Shown here: positions 1 to 6,860 of the stretch, in pieces
Numbering within the stretch: position 1 is the first letter of the stretch
Layout of the letters: each line of letters starts with the position of its first letter
Assembly: GCA_002449915.1 (NCBI GenBank)
Contig: DJXY01000070.1
Coordinates: 1-16,407, forward strand
Origin: Oribacterium sp. UBA6992
GTDB lineage: Bacteria > Bacillota > Clostridia > Lachnospirales > Lachnospiraceae
Direction of reading: 5' to 3'
Length of the DNA: 16,407 bases
Position numbers and translations under genes: made by a program
The notes under the pieces: generated by a model
What the model saw: only the letters and a program-made list of their open reading frames with translations
What the model was told of the DNA's origin: nothing
Databases searched by the model: none

Positions 1-162
1 GGCTCCCTGCTCATGGGCGGTAATGACATGGTGGATCCTTCCACTTGCTTTATAAAGCTCATCATAGATATTGAGCACTGCTCCGCCGGGATAGCCAAAG
101 ATTGTATCAACTCCCTGCCGGATCAGCTCCTCGATCAGGATCCGGGCACCGTTCATTTTCAT
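1..162 (-). CDS. ilvB: Acetolactate synthase large subunit, N-terminal 54 residues (continues past left edge)
   Basis: The first 54 codons of a thiamine-diphosphate enzyme that condenses two pyruvates to acetolactate, or pyruvate plus 2-oxobutyrate to acetohydroxybutyrate. This is the first common step of Val/Leu/Ile synthesis. The translation starts [20 protein letters not shown] and contains the family signature [15 protein letters not shown] (residues 22-36) and HEQGA at 50-54. E51 is the conserved ThDP-activating glutamate. The ATG at 162 is preferred over the one at 156 because AAGGGG lies 7 nt upstream of it. The gene is cut by the window edge, so the FAD-binding and C-terminal ThDP domains are not visible. 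It is preceded by an attenuator-like leader (268-413), which fits a branched-chain amino-acid gene. Which acetolactate synthase isoform this is cannot be told from this fragment, but a biosynthetic role is favoured by the leader. Confidence 0.95.
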   Translation of the reverse strand, partial: MKMNGARILIEELIRQGVDTIFGYPGGAVLNIYDELYKASGRIHHVITAHEQGA

Positions 163-203
163 AAAGATTCCCCTTTTAAGATTACTAAAAATCTACGAAA
201 CTC

Positions 204-243
204 AGCTTGCCTTACGATAAAAAAGCAATAGAAAAAGGCAGCT
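204..243 (-). other. Stem-loop in the ilvB 5' leader, downstream of the attenuator
   Basis: In the ilvB transcript, AGCTGCCTT (from 243) can pair with AAGGCAAGCT (to 204) as a 9-bp stem with one bulged A and a 21-nt U-rich loop. It lies between the attenuator terminator and the ilvB start. It has no U-tract placed like a terminator and its purpose is unknown. It could be an mRNA-stability element or chance pairing. Confidence 0.3.
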
Positions 244-267
244 CTCCCAAATCAAAAATGATTTCAT

Positions 268-304
268 AAAAAAATCCTGCAGTGCATTGCACTGCAGGAT
301 TTTT
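268..304 (-). terminator. Intrinsic terminator/attenuator hairpin in the ilvB leader
   Basis: A perfect inverted repeat is centred at 287. The arm ATCCTGCAGTGCA and its exact complement span 274-300, and flanking A/T runs extend the pairing to 270-304. Read on the minus strand the stem is followed directly by T7 (complement of 268-274), a textbook intrinsic terminator. It lies about 105 nt upstream of ilvB, inside its leader, so it should act as an attenuator and not as the end of a gene. On the plus strand it is followed by a run of five T, so it could also stop transcripts in that direction, although no plus-strand gene lies upstream of it. Confidence 0.85.
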
Positions 305-390
305 AAACGCTTCAGAAGTTTCGTATTACCTGTTTTGTGCAACGTAAAAACTCATTACCGAGGGAGACCACGCTAATGCTAATCAGGTAA
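274..390 (-). promoter_or_regulatory. ilvB attenuator: alternative protector, antiterminator and terminator pairings
   Basis: Three mutually exclusive pairings are visible in the transcript. Protector: TTACCTG (384-390, within the Ile/Leu/Val codons) pairs with CAGGTAA (326-332), 7 bp. Antiterminator: CGTTGCAC (337-344) pairs with GTGCAATG (285-292, one G-U), and the adjoining CAGG (329-332) pairs with CCTG (295-298), giving 8+4 bp around a small internal loop. Terminator: 274-300. A ribosome stalled for lack of charged Leu/Ile/Val tRNA on codons at about 363-407 would block the protector arm. That would free 326-344 to capture the 5' arm of the terminator and let RNA polymerase reach ilvB. 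The pairings are read from the sequence; the mechanism is inferred by analogy with known ilv/leu attenuators. No T-box signature was found in this leader. Confidence 0.65.
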
Positions 391-413
391 ATGACGATTG
401 TGAGCAGATTCAT
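312..413 (-). CDS. Putative branched-chain leader peptide controlling ilvB
   Basis: A 33-codon reading frame that ends with TGA just before the terminator hairpin. Residues 3-18 read LLTIVIYLISISVVSL, so 11 of 16 residues are Leu, Ile or Val; the whole peptide has 14 of 33. This density of the pathway's end-product amino acids is the hallmark of ribosome-mediated attenuation (ilv/leu leader peptides). The frame is open further upstream, so in-frame ATGs at 446 and 458 would give 44- or 48-residue versions. None of the three starts has a strong Shine-Dalgarno, so the true start is uncertain. The last codons carry the sequence that can act as antiterminator segment 2 (326-344). It is too short and too biased to be a likely metabolic protein. 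Confidence 0.7.
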   Translation of the reverse strand: MNLLTIVIYLISISVVSLGNEFLRCTKQVIRNF

Positions 414-511
414 TTCACTGGCATTTGCTTTAACTTTGCAAGTCATCGGATAACCCATTGCTTTTACATTGCCTTTCTGCATCCAACTTTGGGATGCGTT
501 TTGTTTCCCAT

Positions 512-540
512 ATCATCCCATAAATGCTTTTTTTCGTCAA
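512..540 (-). promoter_or_regulatory. Candidate promoter for the ilvB leader
   Basis: TTGACG (535-540), a 17-nt spacer and GATGAT (512-517) form a sigma-A-like pair upstream of the leader peptide. Transcription would start near 505, giving a leader of about 340 nt. The -35 matches at 5 of 6 positions and the -10 at only 4 of 6, so this is a tentative call. Confidence 0.35.
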
Positions 541-639
541 GAAAATAATTAGATAAAAAATATATTGAAATTTCATGTAAAGTATAAACGGATGTGATAT
601 GTTTATATCCAAGTTATAACCAAAAAGGAGGTACAAAAA

Positions 640-1977
640 ATGCTTTATCATCTGCTCTCGGGGCTTGTCGTATATCAGTCACTAAAAAAAGATCCCGTAA
701 TCCGCACGCTTGCGGACATAGAAAAACATGCACTTACGGATAATGGATATGTTACGGACCACAGAAATTCGCACACGGATCCTGAGGAGCTCCGGTCTCT
801 GGTGCTGGATCAGGTGCACAGGATTATGGAAGTTGGAACGACCTATGGATTTCAGGATAATCTCTGGCAGTGTTATCTTACCTATCTCATTATGAATGAT
901 GAAAACCCTCTGGCACTTGTTTCCGAGAAGCGGCTGATGCAGCAGGGCTCCGCCTCGCTTCTTGCGCTTAAAGACGGAGAGCTCCTGATGAAGCTTCTCC
1001 ACTATGACCTCCAGCCTCTTGTCAAGGCTCTCGATGTCCCTGCATTATCCATACTAACAGAGTATCACGCGATACAAAAGCATGAGCGGATGTATCATCA
1101 CTATATCAGCGCAATCGTAAACGACCTGAATCATAAGCTCGCCGCAAGTACCACAGCGGAGGAATTTCAAGCCTGCCTGATCTCCTTTTATCAGCAGTAC
1201 GGTGTCGGCATGTTTGGCTTAAACAAGGCATTCCGGATCCGAAATGATGCCGACGGCACCCCGGAGCTGATCCCGATCAACAATCTGGATCAGGTAAATT
1301 TTGATGATCTTGTAGGATATGAAGCGCAGAAAAAGCAGGTCTATGACAACACGCTTGCATTTATCGAGGGACGTGCAGCCAACAATGTACTGCTTTACGG
1401 AGATGCCGGCACAGGTAAATCCACAACCGTCAAGGCAACGCTCAACGAGTTTTATCCCAAGGGTCTCCGCCTCATTGAAATATACAAGCATCAGTTCAAG
1501 GATCTCTCCTATGTAATTTCCAGAATCAAGTCCAGGAACTATCGCTTTATCATCTTTATGGATGACCTTTCCTTTGAGGAGTTCGAGATCGAATATAAAT
1601 ACCTTAAGGCTGTCATTGAGGGTGGCTTTGAAACCAGACCTGACAACATACTGATCTATGCTACTTCAAACCGCCGGCACCTGATTAAGGAAAATCTCTC
1701 CGACCGGAAGGACATGGTCGATCAGGAGGATCTGCATCATTCCGATACAATGGAGGAGAAGCTGTCGCTCGTAGACCGGTTCGGACTGAATATCCTTTAC
1801 ACAAGACCAAGCTTTGACGAATATCACGAAATCGTTAAAAAGCTCGCTGCCAAATACAGGATTTCACTGACGGAGGAAGATCTAATCCGTAAGGCAAACA
1901 CCTGGTCTGTCCGGAAGGGTGGTCATACCGGCAGGATTGCACAGCAGTTTATCAATTCCCTTAATCCGGCTCTATAA
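640..1977 (+). CDS. DUF815-family AAA+ ATPase
   Basis: A 445-aa ATPase and the only plus-strand gene in the window. The C-terminal half is a P-loop module: Walker A GDAGTGKS at 254-261, Walker B FIIFMDD at 303-309, sensor-1-like ATSN at 341-344, a probable arginine finger at R380 (LVDRFG), and a sensor-2-like HTGR at 429-432. NFDDLVGYEAQKKQ at 220-233 just before Walker A is typical of the DUF815 (PF05673) family. The N-terminal 200 residues are mostly helical and match nothing I recognise. No signal peptide is evident. The start is set by AAAAGGAGG 8 nt upstream. It diverges from ilvB and converges on the response-regulator gene, overlapping its 3' end by 17 bp. The biological role of DUF815 ATPases is not established. 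DnaA/IstB-like folds are related, so a chaperone or DNA-linked remodelling role is possible but unproven. Confidence 0.85.
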   Translation: MLYHLLSGLVVYQSLKKDPVIRTLADIEKHALTDNGYVTDHRNSHTDPEELRSLVLDQVHRIMEVGTTYGFQDNLWQCYLTYLIMNDENPLALVSEKRLMQQGSASLLALKDGELLMKLLHYDLQPLVKALDVPALSILTEYHAIQKHERMYHHYISAIVNDLNHKLAASTTAEEFQACLISFYQQYGVGMFGLNKAFRIRNDADGTPELIPINNLDQVNFDDLVGYEAQKKQVYDNTLAFIEGRAANNVLLYGDAGTGKSTTVKATLNEFYPKGLRLIEIYKHQFKDLSYVISRIKSRNYRFIIFMDDLSFEEFEIEYKYLKAVIEGGFETRPDNILIYATSNRRHLIKENLSDRKDMVDQEDLHHSDTMEEKLSLVDRFGLNILYTRPSFDEYHEIVKKLAAKYRISLTEEDLIRKANTWSVRKGGHTGRIAQQFINSLNPAL

Positions 1978-2653
1978 GCTGCCGGTCATTGATCACGATG
2001 CCGGCCTGACTGATTTTTACAGCAAGCTCTGTGCGGGAGTGCAGCCCTGTTTTAAGCAGCAGTTTCTTGATATAGTCCTTGACAGTAAACAGACTGAGAT
2101 GCAGCCGGTCCGCAATCTCCTGGTTGGTATCTCCGGTGATCAGCTCCCGCAGGATTTCGATCTCACGATCCGTAAAATCGGAGCTGAGCGCATCTCCAAG
2201 CTTCACAACCGGCGCCTCATCCGGATATACATGCTCTCCCCGCATGGTCCGGTCCATAATAGACAGGATCGGCTCCTCGTTCACCTCTTTATACCAGAAG
2301 CTGTCGACGCCGAGGTCTCTGGCACGCTGGATCCAGCTGACCTCCGGCATGGAGGTGACGATAATGATCCGGATTGCCGGAAACCTCCTTTTGATCCTTC
2401 CGGCAGCACTGAGTCCGCTGGCGCCAAGCTCCGTCAATACATCCATCAGGATGAGATCCACCTTGCAGTATCCGCAGACAAGGTCTGCCATATCTGCACT
2501 GCGAATGCTTTTTACAAGCTCATATCTCCCGCTTCCAGCAATCATCGCTTCAAAAAGCTGGCGGGGCATTTCCTGATCCTCAACAATCAGGACCCGAAAT
2601 CGCTGTACCTCCGACAGTTCCGTACTTTTCTGTTGATCCGTATTTTCCTGCAT
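1961..2653 (-). CDS. NarL/FixJ-family response regulator
   Basis: A 230-aa two-component regulator. The receiver domain (about 18-135) has acidic-pocket E25/D26 in VLIVEDQE, phosphoacceptor D71 in LILMD, T100 (IIIVTS) and K122 (FWYKEV). A LuxR-type helix-turn-helix follows at about 160-215 (FTDREIEILRELITGDTNQE onward). The chosen ATG at 2653 follows AGAGGA with about 7-8 nt spacing. The frame is open upstream to 2803, but that extension lies inside the kinase gene and does not look like receiver sequence. From this start the gene still overlaps the kinase gene by 74 nt in another frame. It is the probable phosphorylation target of the adjacent histidine kinase and would act as a DNA-binding transcription factor. 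Its regulon cannot be read from the window. Its last codons overlap the convergent DUF815 gene. Confidence 0.9.
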   Translation of the reverse strand: MQENTDQQKSTELSEVQRFRVLIVEDQEMPRQLFEAMIAGSGRYELVKSIRSADMADLVCGYCKVDLILMDVLTELGASGLSAAGRIKRRFPAIRIIIVTSMPEVSWIQRARDLGVDSFWYKEVNEEPILSIMDRTMRGEHVYPDEAPVVKLGDALSSDFTDREIEILRELITGDTNQEIADRLHLSLFTVKDYIKKLLLKTGLHSRTELAVKISQAGIVINDRQLIEPD

Positions 2654-4007
2654 CTGTTTTTCCTCTTTCTGGCAAAAAAATAGTAAGGATAAAGAAATTA
2701 CCGGTTGCAATCGCCATATGTCCTCCGGCGTGTTCCGTTTGCTTACGTAAGCCCGAGAGACCGCCGCCCTCGATAATTTCTCCCTTCGGGACCTTACCGT
2801 CATTCTGATATTTTATGGTCGTCCCGCCATCCTCTTTCATTATACTTATCCACATATGCTGCGCTCCGGCATGGCGGCAGGCATTGGACAGTGTCTCACG
2901 TGCGCCCATCATAAAGATTTCCCTTTCTACAGGCGTAAGCGAGGTGATTTTACCTGAGATCTCCGTCCGGATTCCAAGAAGCTCCGATACCTCCAGGAGA
3001 GAGCGCACTGCATTTTCTTCCTTTCCGGGATCCTGCGCGGTATGATGTAAAACTATCATTCGCTGCCAGAGCGGCAAAAGCTCCTCCCTCGTCGGTGCAT
3101 CCTGTGCACCTGCAAGATACCTTTTGGTGGCAAGCATAACCCGTCCTATCTCATCATGAACCTGGATTTTAGCCTGAAGCACTTCCTCCTCGTGTGTAAG
3201 TTCGCGCATGTTTTCGCTATAATGCCTGAGTCTGCCTGCAATTTTCCGGAGCTCTCCGTACTGGATATAAACCTCCTCATGGAGACGATTTTCTTCCGTG
3301 ATATCATATGCCAGTACTTCATGCACCGTCCATTTACCAATCAAAAACTCCCGCATATGAAACTGCCATACCTTTTGATCTGCAAGCTTTACCGTAAGCT
3401 GCGGACCCCTGTCCATAAACTGGCATCCCTCCGACAGCTTACCTTCTCTTATGCTTTTTTCCAGTGTCATACCGTTTCCGACTGCATAAATAGACCTTCC
3501 AAGCATCTTTTGGGCAAGAAGATCCATCTCCAGGTTTGCAAACATCAGAGCACCATCCTCCCAGTAATACAACAGCCCTGTTGGGAGATAATCCAGCCCC
3601 TCCTTGATGGAGCGCACGGTAGGGTGCTTTGCGACATAGTTCCATAGTTCCGTATAATAAAACACAAGTGACAGACTCTCCAGCAGCAATACCAGCACAA
3701 GAACCACTGCATTCATCCTCTGAAATACTATAGCAGCTGCACGTGCATATCCCTCGACCGGTTCGACCCGCAGCCGATCTGCAAAATAAATTCCCTGGAC
3801 CAGTATGTAAAGTCCTAAAAGATTAAGCAATGTATGTAAGAAATATTTCCATGGACGCCGTAAATATAGATTCACAAGACCAATATGGATAAATACAAGG
3901 ATCAAAAGTGAGCTCCAGAACATGCAAAGCTTAATAAAAATGACAGGACAATCGATAAGGGTCCGGTATAAAAGGATATGTATGTTCCGGTTAAAATCCT
4001 CATACAT
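2580..4007 (-). CDS. Membrane histidine kinase, HisKA_3-like
   Basis: A 475-aa sensor kinase. The N-terminus has about three hydrophobic segments (roughly 22-45, 54-75, 97-117). A PAS-like region follows (about 130-235, containing LPTGLLYYWEDGALMFAN), then a helical linker. The dimerisation helix carries the phosphoacceptor H284 in QVHDEIGR, the HD-x-x-G pattern of NarX/DesK-type kinases. The ATP-binding domain has N-box N375 (ETLSNACRHAG), D403 (QNDGK) and a G-box at 415-419 (GGGLSGL). The gene overlaps the upstream 7TM gene by 8 nt (ATGTATGA), so the two are translationally coupled. The catalytic domain finishes around LTIFLP at 441-446. The last 24 codons form a tail whose DNA also encodes the start of the response regulator. 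The signal sensed is unknown. This kinase keeps all catalytic motifs, unlike its 7TM neighbour. Confidence 0.88.
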   Translation of the reverse strand: MYEDFNRNIHILLYRTLIDCPVIFIKLCMFWSSLLILVFIHIGLVNLYLRRPWKYFLHTLLNLLGLYILVQGIYFADRLRVEPVEGYARAAAIVFQRMNAVVLVLVLLLESLSLVFYYTELWNYVAKHPTVRSIKEGLDYLPTGLLYYWEDGALMFANLEMDLLAQKMLGRSIYAVGNGMTLEKSIREGKLSEGCQFMDRGPQLTVKLADQKVWQFHMREFLIGKWTVHEVLAYDITEENRLHEEVYIQYGELRKIAGRLRHYSENMRELTHEEEVLQAKIQVHDEIGRVMLATKRYLAGAQDAPTREELLPLWQRMIVLHHTAQDPGKEENAVRSLLEVSELLGIRTEISGKITSLTPVEREIFMMGARETLSNACRHAGAQHMWISIMKEDGGTTIKYQNDGKVPKGEIIEGGGLSGLRKQTEHAGGHMAIATGNFFILTIFLPERGKTDAGKYGSTEKYGTVGGTAISGPDC

Positions 4008-5709
4008 CGTCGGAACCTCCCTGTGGTGTGGTCAGCGTGATATAAAGGGTATCATCCTCCAGTACTTCTGCTTTTTTACATCCTAAGGCGATAAGCTTCC
4101 CGACAAGCTCTGCAGAGCTTACACCTACGTATCCGGTGGTCGAGCGATCCGTCGTACTTTTTGCAAGTGATGCGATAAGCTTAAAGGTCAGTGCATTTTC
4201 TGCAACCAGGCGGACCATCAGCGCCTCAAACAAACCCGTTCTTTCCTCAATAAAGCTCTCAAAATAATCATACAGCAATACGATCGTATCAGCGGGATAT
4301 GCGCACACACTTGTTCTGAGCAGCAACGTTGCATCTGTGGAAATATCCAGAAACCGGAGATACTCCATGCTTTCTCTTATGGACAGCAAAAGCTCGCGGG
4401 CATCGATCAAATCTGTCTGTTCTTTTAAAAACATAAGATTTGCCCTCCGCTTGATATAGGCAGAAGCAACGCACGCAACCGATGCCTGCCTGCGAAACGT
4501 TCTATCACTAAGATCCTGCTGAAAAAGCTCCGCTCTAATCCTTGTGAAATACGGCTTGGCGATAAGCGAAATTTCATCATAGAGCTGGTTTTTCCATTCA
4601 TTTCTCAGCTTGTTTTCCTTAAGTTCATTTTCCGCGGATAAGAGAGTATTGCTTTCTGCAAGCTGTTCGGCAGCCTCTCTATACTGCTGCGAAATTCTAT
4701 GCAGCCCGGAAAGATCACTGACCCAGTAAATCCAGCCGCCCTTCACCTTATGACTCTGGAGTCTCATATCCGGAGCAATGTAGCAGGCATCCTCTCGTGC
4801 CATTAGAAGCTGTTCCTTGGAGGGGCACTTTGCCGAAGCCGACTTCAGAACAATGTCCCCATTTTCATCCACCAGGATCGTCCGGATCCTGGACATCTTA
4901 AAAATACCACTATACTCACTGTTAGCGGAAATAAGACCGATCTGTATATTAGCCTCCCAGAATGCGATATTACATATGGAATATACTTCAGAAATCCGGA
5001 AATATCCAATAATGGGAAGATCCGGTGTCTGTCCTTTATAGAGAAATACAATAAACATATATAAAAGCTCAAGCACCAGGACACTGATCGGATAATAGAC
5101 CTTCTTTTTTACCTGAGAGAGCGTGCATTTCCTGTATAGAATGATAAAGCTGCATGCAGTAAGTATGAAAACCCAGACAACAGACAGATAATATACAGGT
5201 CCGTAGCTGTATCTCTCATAATCCGGGTTTCCCTGAAACCTAAAGCAAAGCTCATGAACATCATTGCCAAGAAAAGTCAAAATCAAAAGAAGTCCGACCA
5301 GATACAGTGCATACCAGCGGGAATGAAGCTTTTGGTCGTCCTTCATACCAATCCGAGCTGCGATCAGTATGGAGCATAACGGGATCCCGATAAAAGGAAT
5401 ATAGTAGGCATACCAGAAAAATCTGTGCGCTCTGCCAAAATCCGGAATCAGATTGTAACGCACAATTTTAAAGTAAAAAAAGAGAAGTACCAGCGCCGCA
5501 ATGGCTACAAGCAGAGAACGAACCTTTCGTTCATTGATACGGATCAGTATGGAAATCATCCAGGCAATGGTGATTCCACAGTAAAAAAAGCCCTGCAGCA
5601 TTGTTGACGTTAAAAAAGGCACTTTAACAGAGCGTATCAGAGCGCTAAGTAAAAGTGCCAGTAGAAATCCAAGTGCTATTCTTTTTACAGTTTTTGTAAT
5701 ATGGAGCAT
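4000..5709 (-). CDS. 7TM sensor protein with degenerate kinase-like cytoplasmic region
   Basis: A 569-aa membrane protein. Seven hydrophobic segments can be placed at about 11-27, 38-57, 64-82, 97-118, 132-148, 170-190 and 205-224, resembling the 7TM N-terminal module found on some Firmicute histidine kinases. A short PAS-like stretch follows (about 265-335), then a coiled-coil linker (about 338-372). The segment QLYDEISLIAKPYFTRI (375-391) sits where a phosphoacceptor helix would be but has no histidine. No N-box or glycine-rich ATP lid is visible in the C-terminal 180 residues. It therefore probably does not autophosphorylate and may sense a ligand for the kinase encoded next door. Start: GGAGGG 5 nt before the ATG. 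It begins 44 bp after lexA with no terminator between, so some transcription from the lexA promoter is likely. The ligand and exact family are not known to me. Confidence 0.75.
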   Translation of the reverse strand: MLHITKTVKRIALGFLLALLLSALIRSVKVPFLTSTMLQGFFYCGITIAWMISILIRINERKVRSLLVAIAALVLLFFYFKIVRYNLIPDFGRAHRFFWYAYYIPFIGIPLCSILIAARIGMKDDQKLHSRWYALYLVGLLLILTFLGNDVHELCFRFQGNPDYERYSYGPVYYLSVVWVFILTACSFIILYRKCTLSQVKKKVYYPISVLVLELLYMFIVFLYKGQTPDLPIIGYFRISEVYSICNIAFWEANIQIGLISANSEYSGIFKMSRIRTILVDENGDIVLKSASAKCPSKEQLLMAREDACYIAPDMRLQSHKVKGGWIYWVSDLSGLHRISQQYREAAEQLAESNTLLSAENELKENKLRNEWKNQLYDEISLIAKPYFTRIRAELFQQDLSDRTFRRQASVACVASAYIKRRANLMFLKEQTDLIDARELLLSIRESMEYLRFLDISTDATLLLRTSVCAYPADTIVLLYDYFESFIEERTGLFEALMVRLVAENALTFKLIASLAKSTTDRSTTGYVGVSSAELVGKLIALGCKKAEVLEDDTLYITLTTPQGGSDDV

Positions 5710-5753
5710 CGGTACCCTCCGGTCAACTACATATTATTACTGTTATATACTGC

Positions 5754-6398
5754 CTATTTCACGCCCATCCGGAGCAGTCCGATCACCTTGCCCAGAATCC
5801 TGCAGTCCGGAACAATAATCGGTTCCATCGCATCATTTTCCGGCTGCAGACGGATATGCCCGTTTTCCTTGTAAAAACGCTTTACCGTAGCACTGTCGTC
5901 AATCAATGCAACAATAATTTCACCATTTTCACAGGTATTTTGCTGCTCCACAATAACACGGTCTCCATTATAGATGCCGCAGTTGATCATGGACTCTCCC
6001 CGGACTGTCAGCATAAAAACCTTTTTATTAGGCAGCATGTCTACAGGGATTGGAAAATACTCTGTTATATTCTGCTCTGCAAGGAGCGGAAGTCCTGCCG
6101 CCACCGTACCGACAACAGGGATCTGCGCAATTTCCTGCTCCTGCTGTGCCTGAAATTCTCTGGTCATGATCTGCAGTGCTCTGGGATGTGCTGGATCCTT
6201 TTTAATGAGTCCCATCTGCTCCAGATCGTTGATGTAGGAAAATACACTCGATGTGGATTTTAATCCGACCGCTTTGCAGATATCTCTAACAGAGGGCGGA
6301 TAATTCCGCTCCAGGACACAGTCCTTGATATAATTAAAAACCGCCAGCTGTTTCGGCGTCATATTATTAGGATCCGGCTGTTTTTTATGTCTGCCCAT
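5754..6398 (-). CDS. lexA: LexA, SOS transcriptional repressor
   Basis: A 214-aa repressor of the DNA-damage response that self-cleaves when bound to RecA filaments. The N-terminal winged helix (about 13-75) includes MTPKQLAVFNYIKD and SVRDICKAVGLKSTSSV. The peptidase half has the Ala-Gly scissile bond at A101-G102 (VGTVAAGLP), catalytic serine S136 (RGESM) and lysine K173 (SATVKRF), so autocleavage should be intact. The ATG at 6398 is preferred because AGGAGAG lies about 7 nt upstream; an in-frame ATG at 6416 precedes that site. It has its own promoter with a candidate operator in front, although it follows rsfS closely. The short GRHKKQPDPNN extension ahead of MTPKQ is a few residues longer than in typical LexA proteins. 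Confidence 0.96.
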   Translation of the reverse strand: MGRHKKQPDPNNMTPKQLAVFNYIKDCVLERNYPPSVRDICKAVGLKSTSSVFSYINDLEQMGLIKKDPAHPRALQIMTREFQAQQEQEIAQIPVVGTVAAGLPLLAEQNITEYFPIPVDMLPNKKVFMLTVRGESMINCGIYNGDRVIVEQQNTCENGEIIVALIDDSATVKRFYKENGHIRLQPENDAMEPIIVPDCRILGKVIGLLRMGVK

Positions 6399-6425
6399 AG
6401 GACTCTCTCCTGTCATGGTATTTTA

Positions 6426-6437
6426 AAACGCATGTTT
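6426..6437 (-). promoter_or_regulatory. Candidate LexA operator (AAAC-N4-GTTT) in front of lexA
   Basis: In the lexA sense strand AAACATGCGTTT forms a 4-4-4 inverted repeat covering about +4 to +15 of the predicted start site, a position that would block initiation. It resembles the Gram-positive GAAC-N4-GTTC box with one changed base per half-site. Autoregulation of lexA is the family rule, but the box in this organism is inferred from this single site. Confidence 0.5.
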
Positions 6438-6447
6438 CATTTGTAAA

Positions 6448-6476
6448 AGTATAGCATAGCCCCTGTAAAAATGCAA
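6448..6476 (-). promoter_or_regulatory. lexA promoter
   Basis: TTGCAT (6471-6476), a 17-nt spacer and TATACT (6448-6453) form a good sigma-A-type promoter in the 102-bp gap between rsfS and lexA. The start site would be near 6441, about 40 nt before the lexA ATG. The candidate LexA operator lies directly downstream. Confidence 0.65.
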
Positions 6477-6500
6477 ACATCCGTGCGGGATAATATTTCC

Positions 6501-6860
6501 TTACAGCTCGTTTACATCAACCACCTTTTTGCCGTCGGACCAGATCCTCTCAAGGTCATAAAAGAGTCTCTGTTCCTTATCAAAGATATGCACAATGATG
6601 TCATTATAATCCAGTAAAATCCATCCGGAATTTTGTACACCCTCCGCACGGCGCAGCTCAAATCCGGCCTCTGCCATCTTATCCTGGACCGCATCCGATA
6701 ATGCATCCACCTGCCGCATGTTATCTGCAGTAACGATGACAAAGTAATCTGCAATCACCGAGACTCCGGAAATGTCAATGACGGAGATGTCTCTGCCCTG
6801 CTTTGCCTCCAGTGCGTTGACGCAGGTTTTAACCATAGCTTTTGATGTTTCAGTTGTCAT
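6501..6860 (-). CDS. rsfS: Ribosomal silencing factor RsfS
   Basis: A 119-aa protein of the Iojap/RsfS family. It binds ribosomal protein L14 on the 50S subunit and blocks joining with 30S in stationary phase or starvation. Family blocks are clear: DISVIDISGVSVIADYFVIV, NMRQVDALSDAV, GWILLDYNDIIVHIF and FYDLERIWSDG. The start at 6860 (MTTETSK) is set by AGGAGG 6 nt upstream; the open frame extends to 6926 inside yqeK but without family similarity. It overlaps the 3' end of yqeK by 11 bp, so the two are translationally coupled. It is the last gene of the obgE cluster, in the usual Firmicute order nadD-yqeK-rsfS. Confidence 0.95.
   Translation of the reverse strand: MTTETSKAMVKTCVNALEAKQGRDISVIDISGVSVIADYFVIVTADNMRQVDALSDAVQDKMAEAGFELRRAEGVQNSGWILLDYNDIIVHIFDKEQRLFYDLERIWSDGKKVVDVNEL

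Noticed and set aside
13..231. 72-aa plus-strand frame at the left edge
   Set aside because: It is antisense to the clear ilvB N-terminus and its leader.
198..266. 21-codon frame (MKSFLIWESCLF start) between the attenuator and ilvB
   Set aside because: Its ATG lies right at the terminator U-tract, it has no Shine-Dalgarno, and it lacks branched-chain codon bias comparable to the upstream leader peptide.
163..510. T-box riboswitch upstream of ilvB
   Set aside because: No AGGGTGGNACCGCG-like T-box sequence is present on the leader strand; the leader peptide and pairings fit ribosome-mediated attenuation instead.
430..651. 73-aa minus-strand reading frame in the ilvB-DUF815 gap
   Set aside because: It has no ribosome site, overlaps the DUF815 start and promoter area, and has no recognisable sequence; it probably arises by chance in AT-rich intergenic DNA.
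2654..2803. Longer response regulator starting at 2803
   Set aside because: The extra 50 residues lie within the kinase catalytic-domain coding region, have no ribosome site, and do not resemble a receiver domain.
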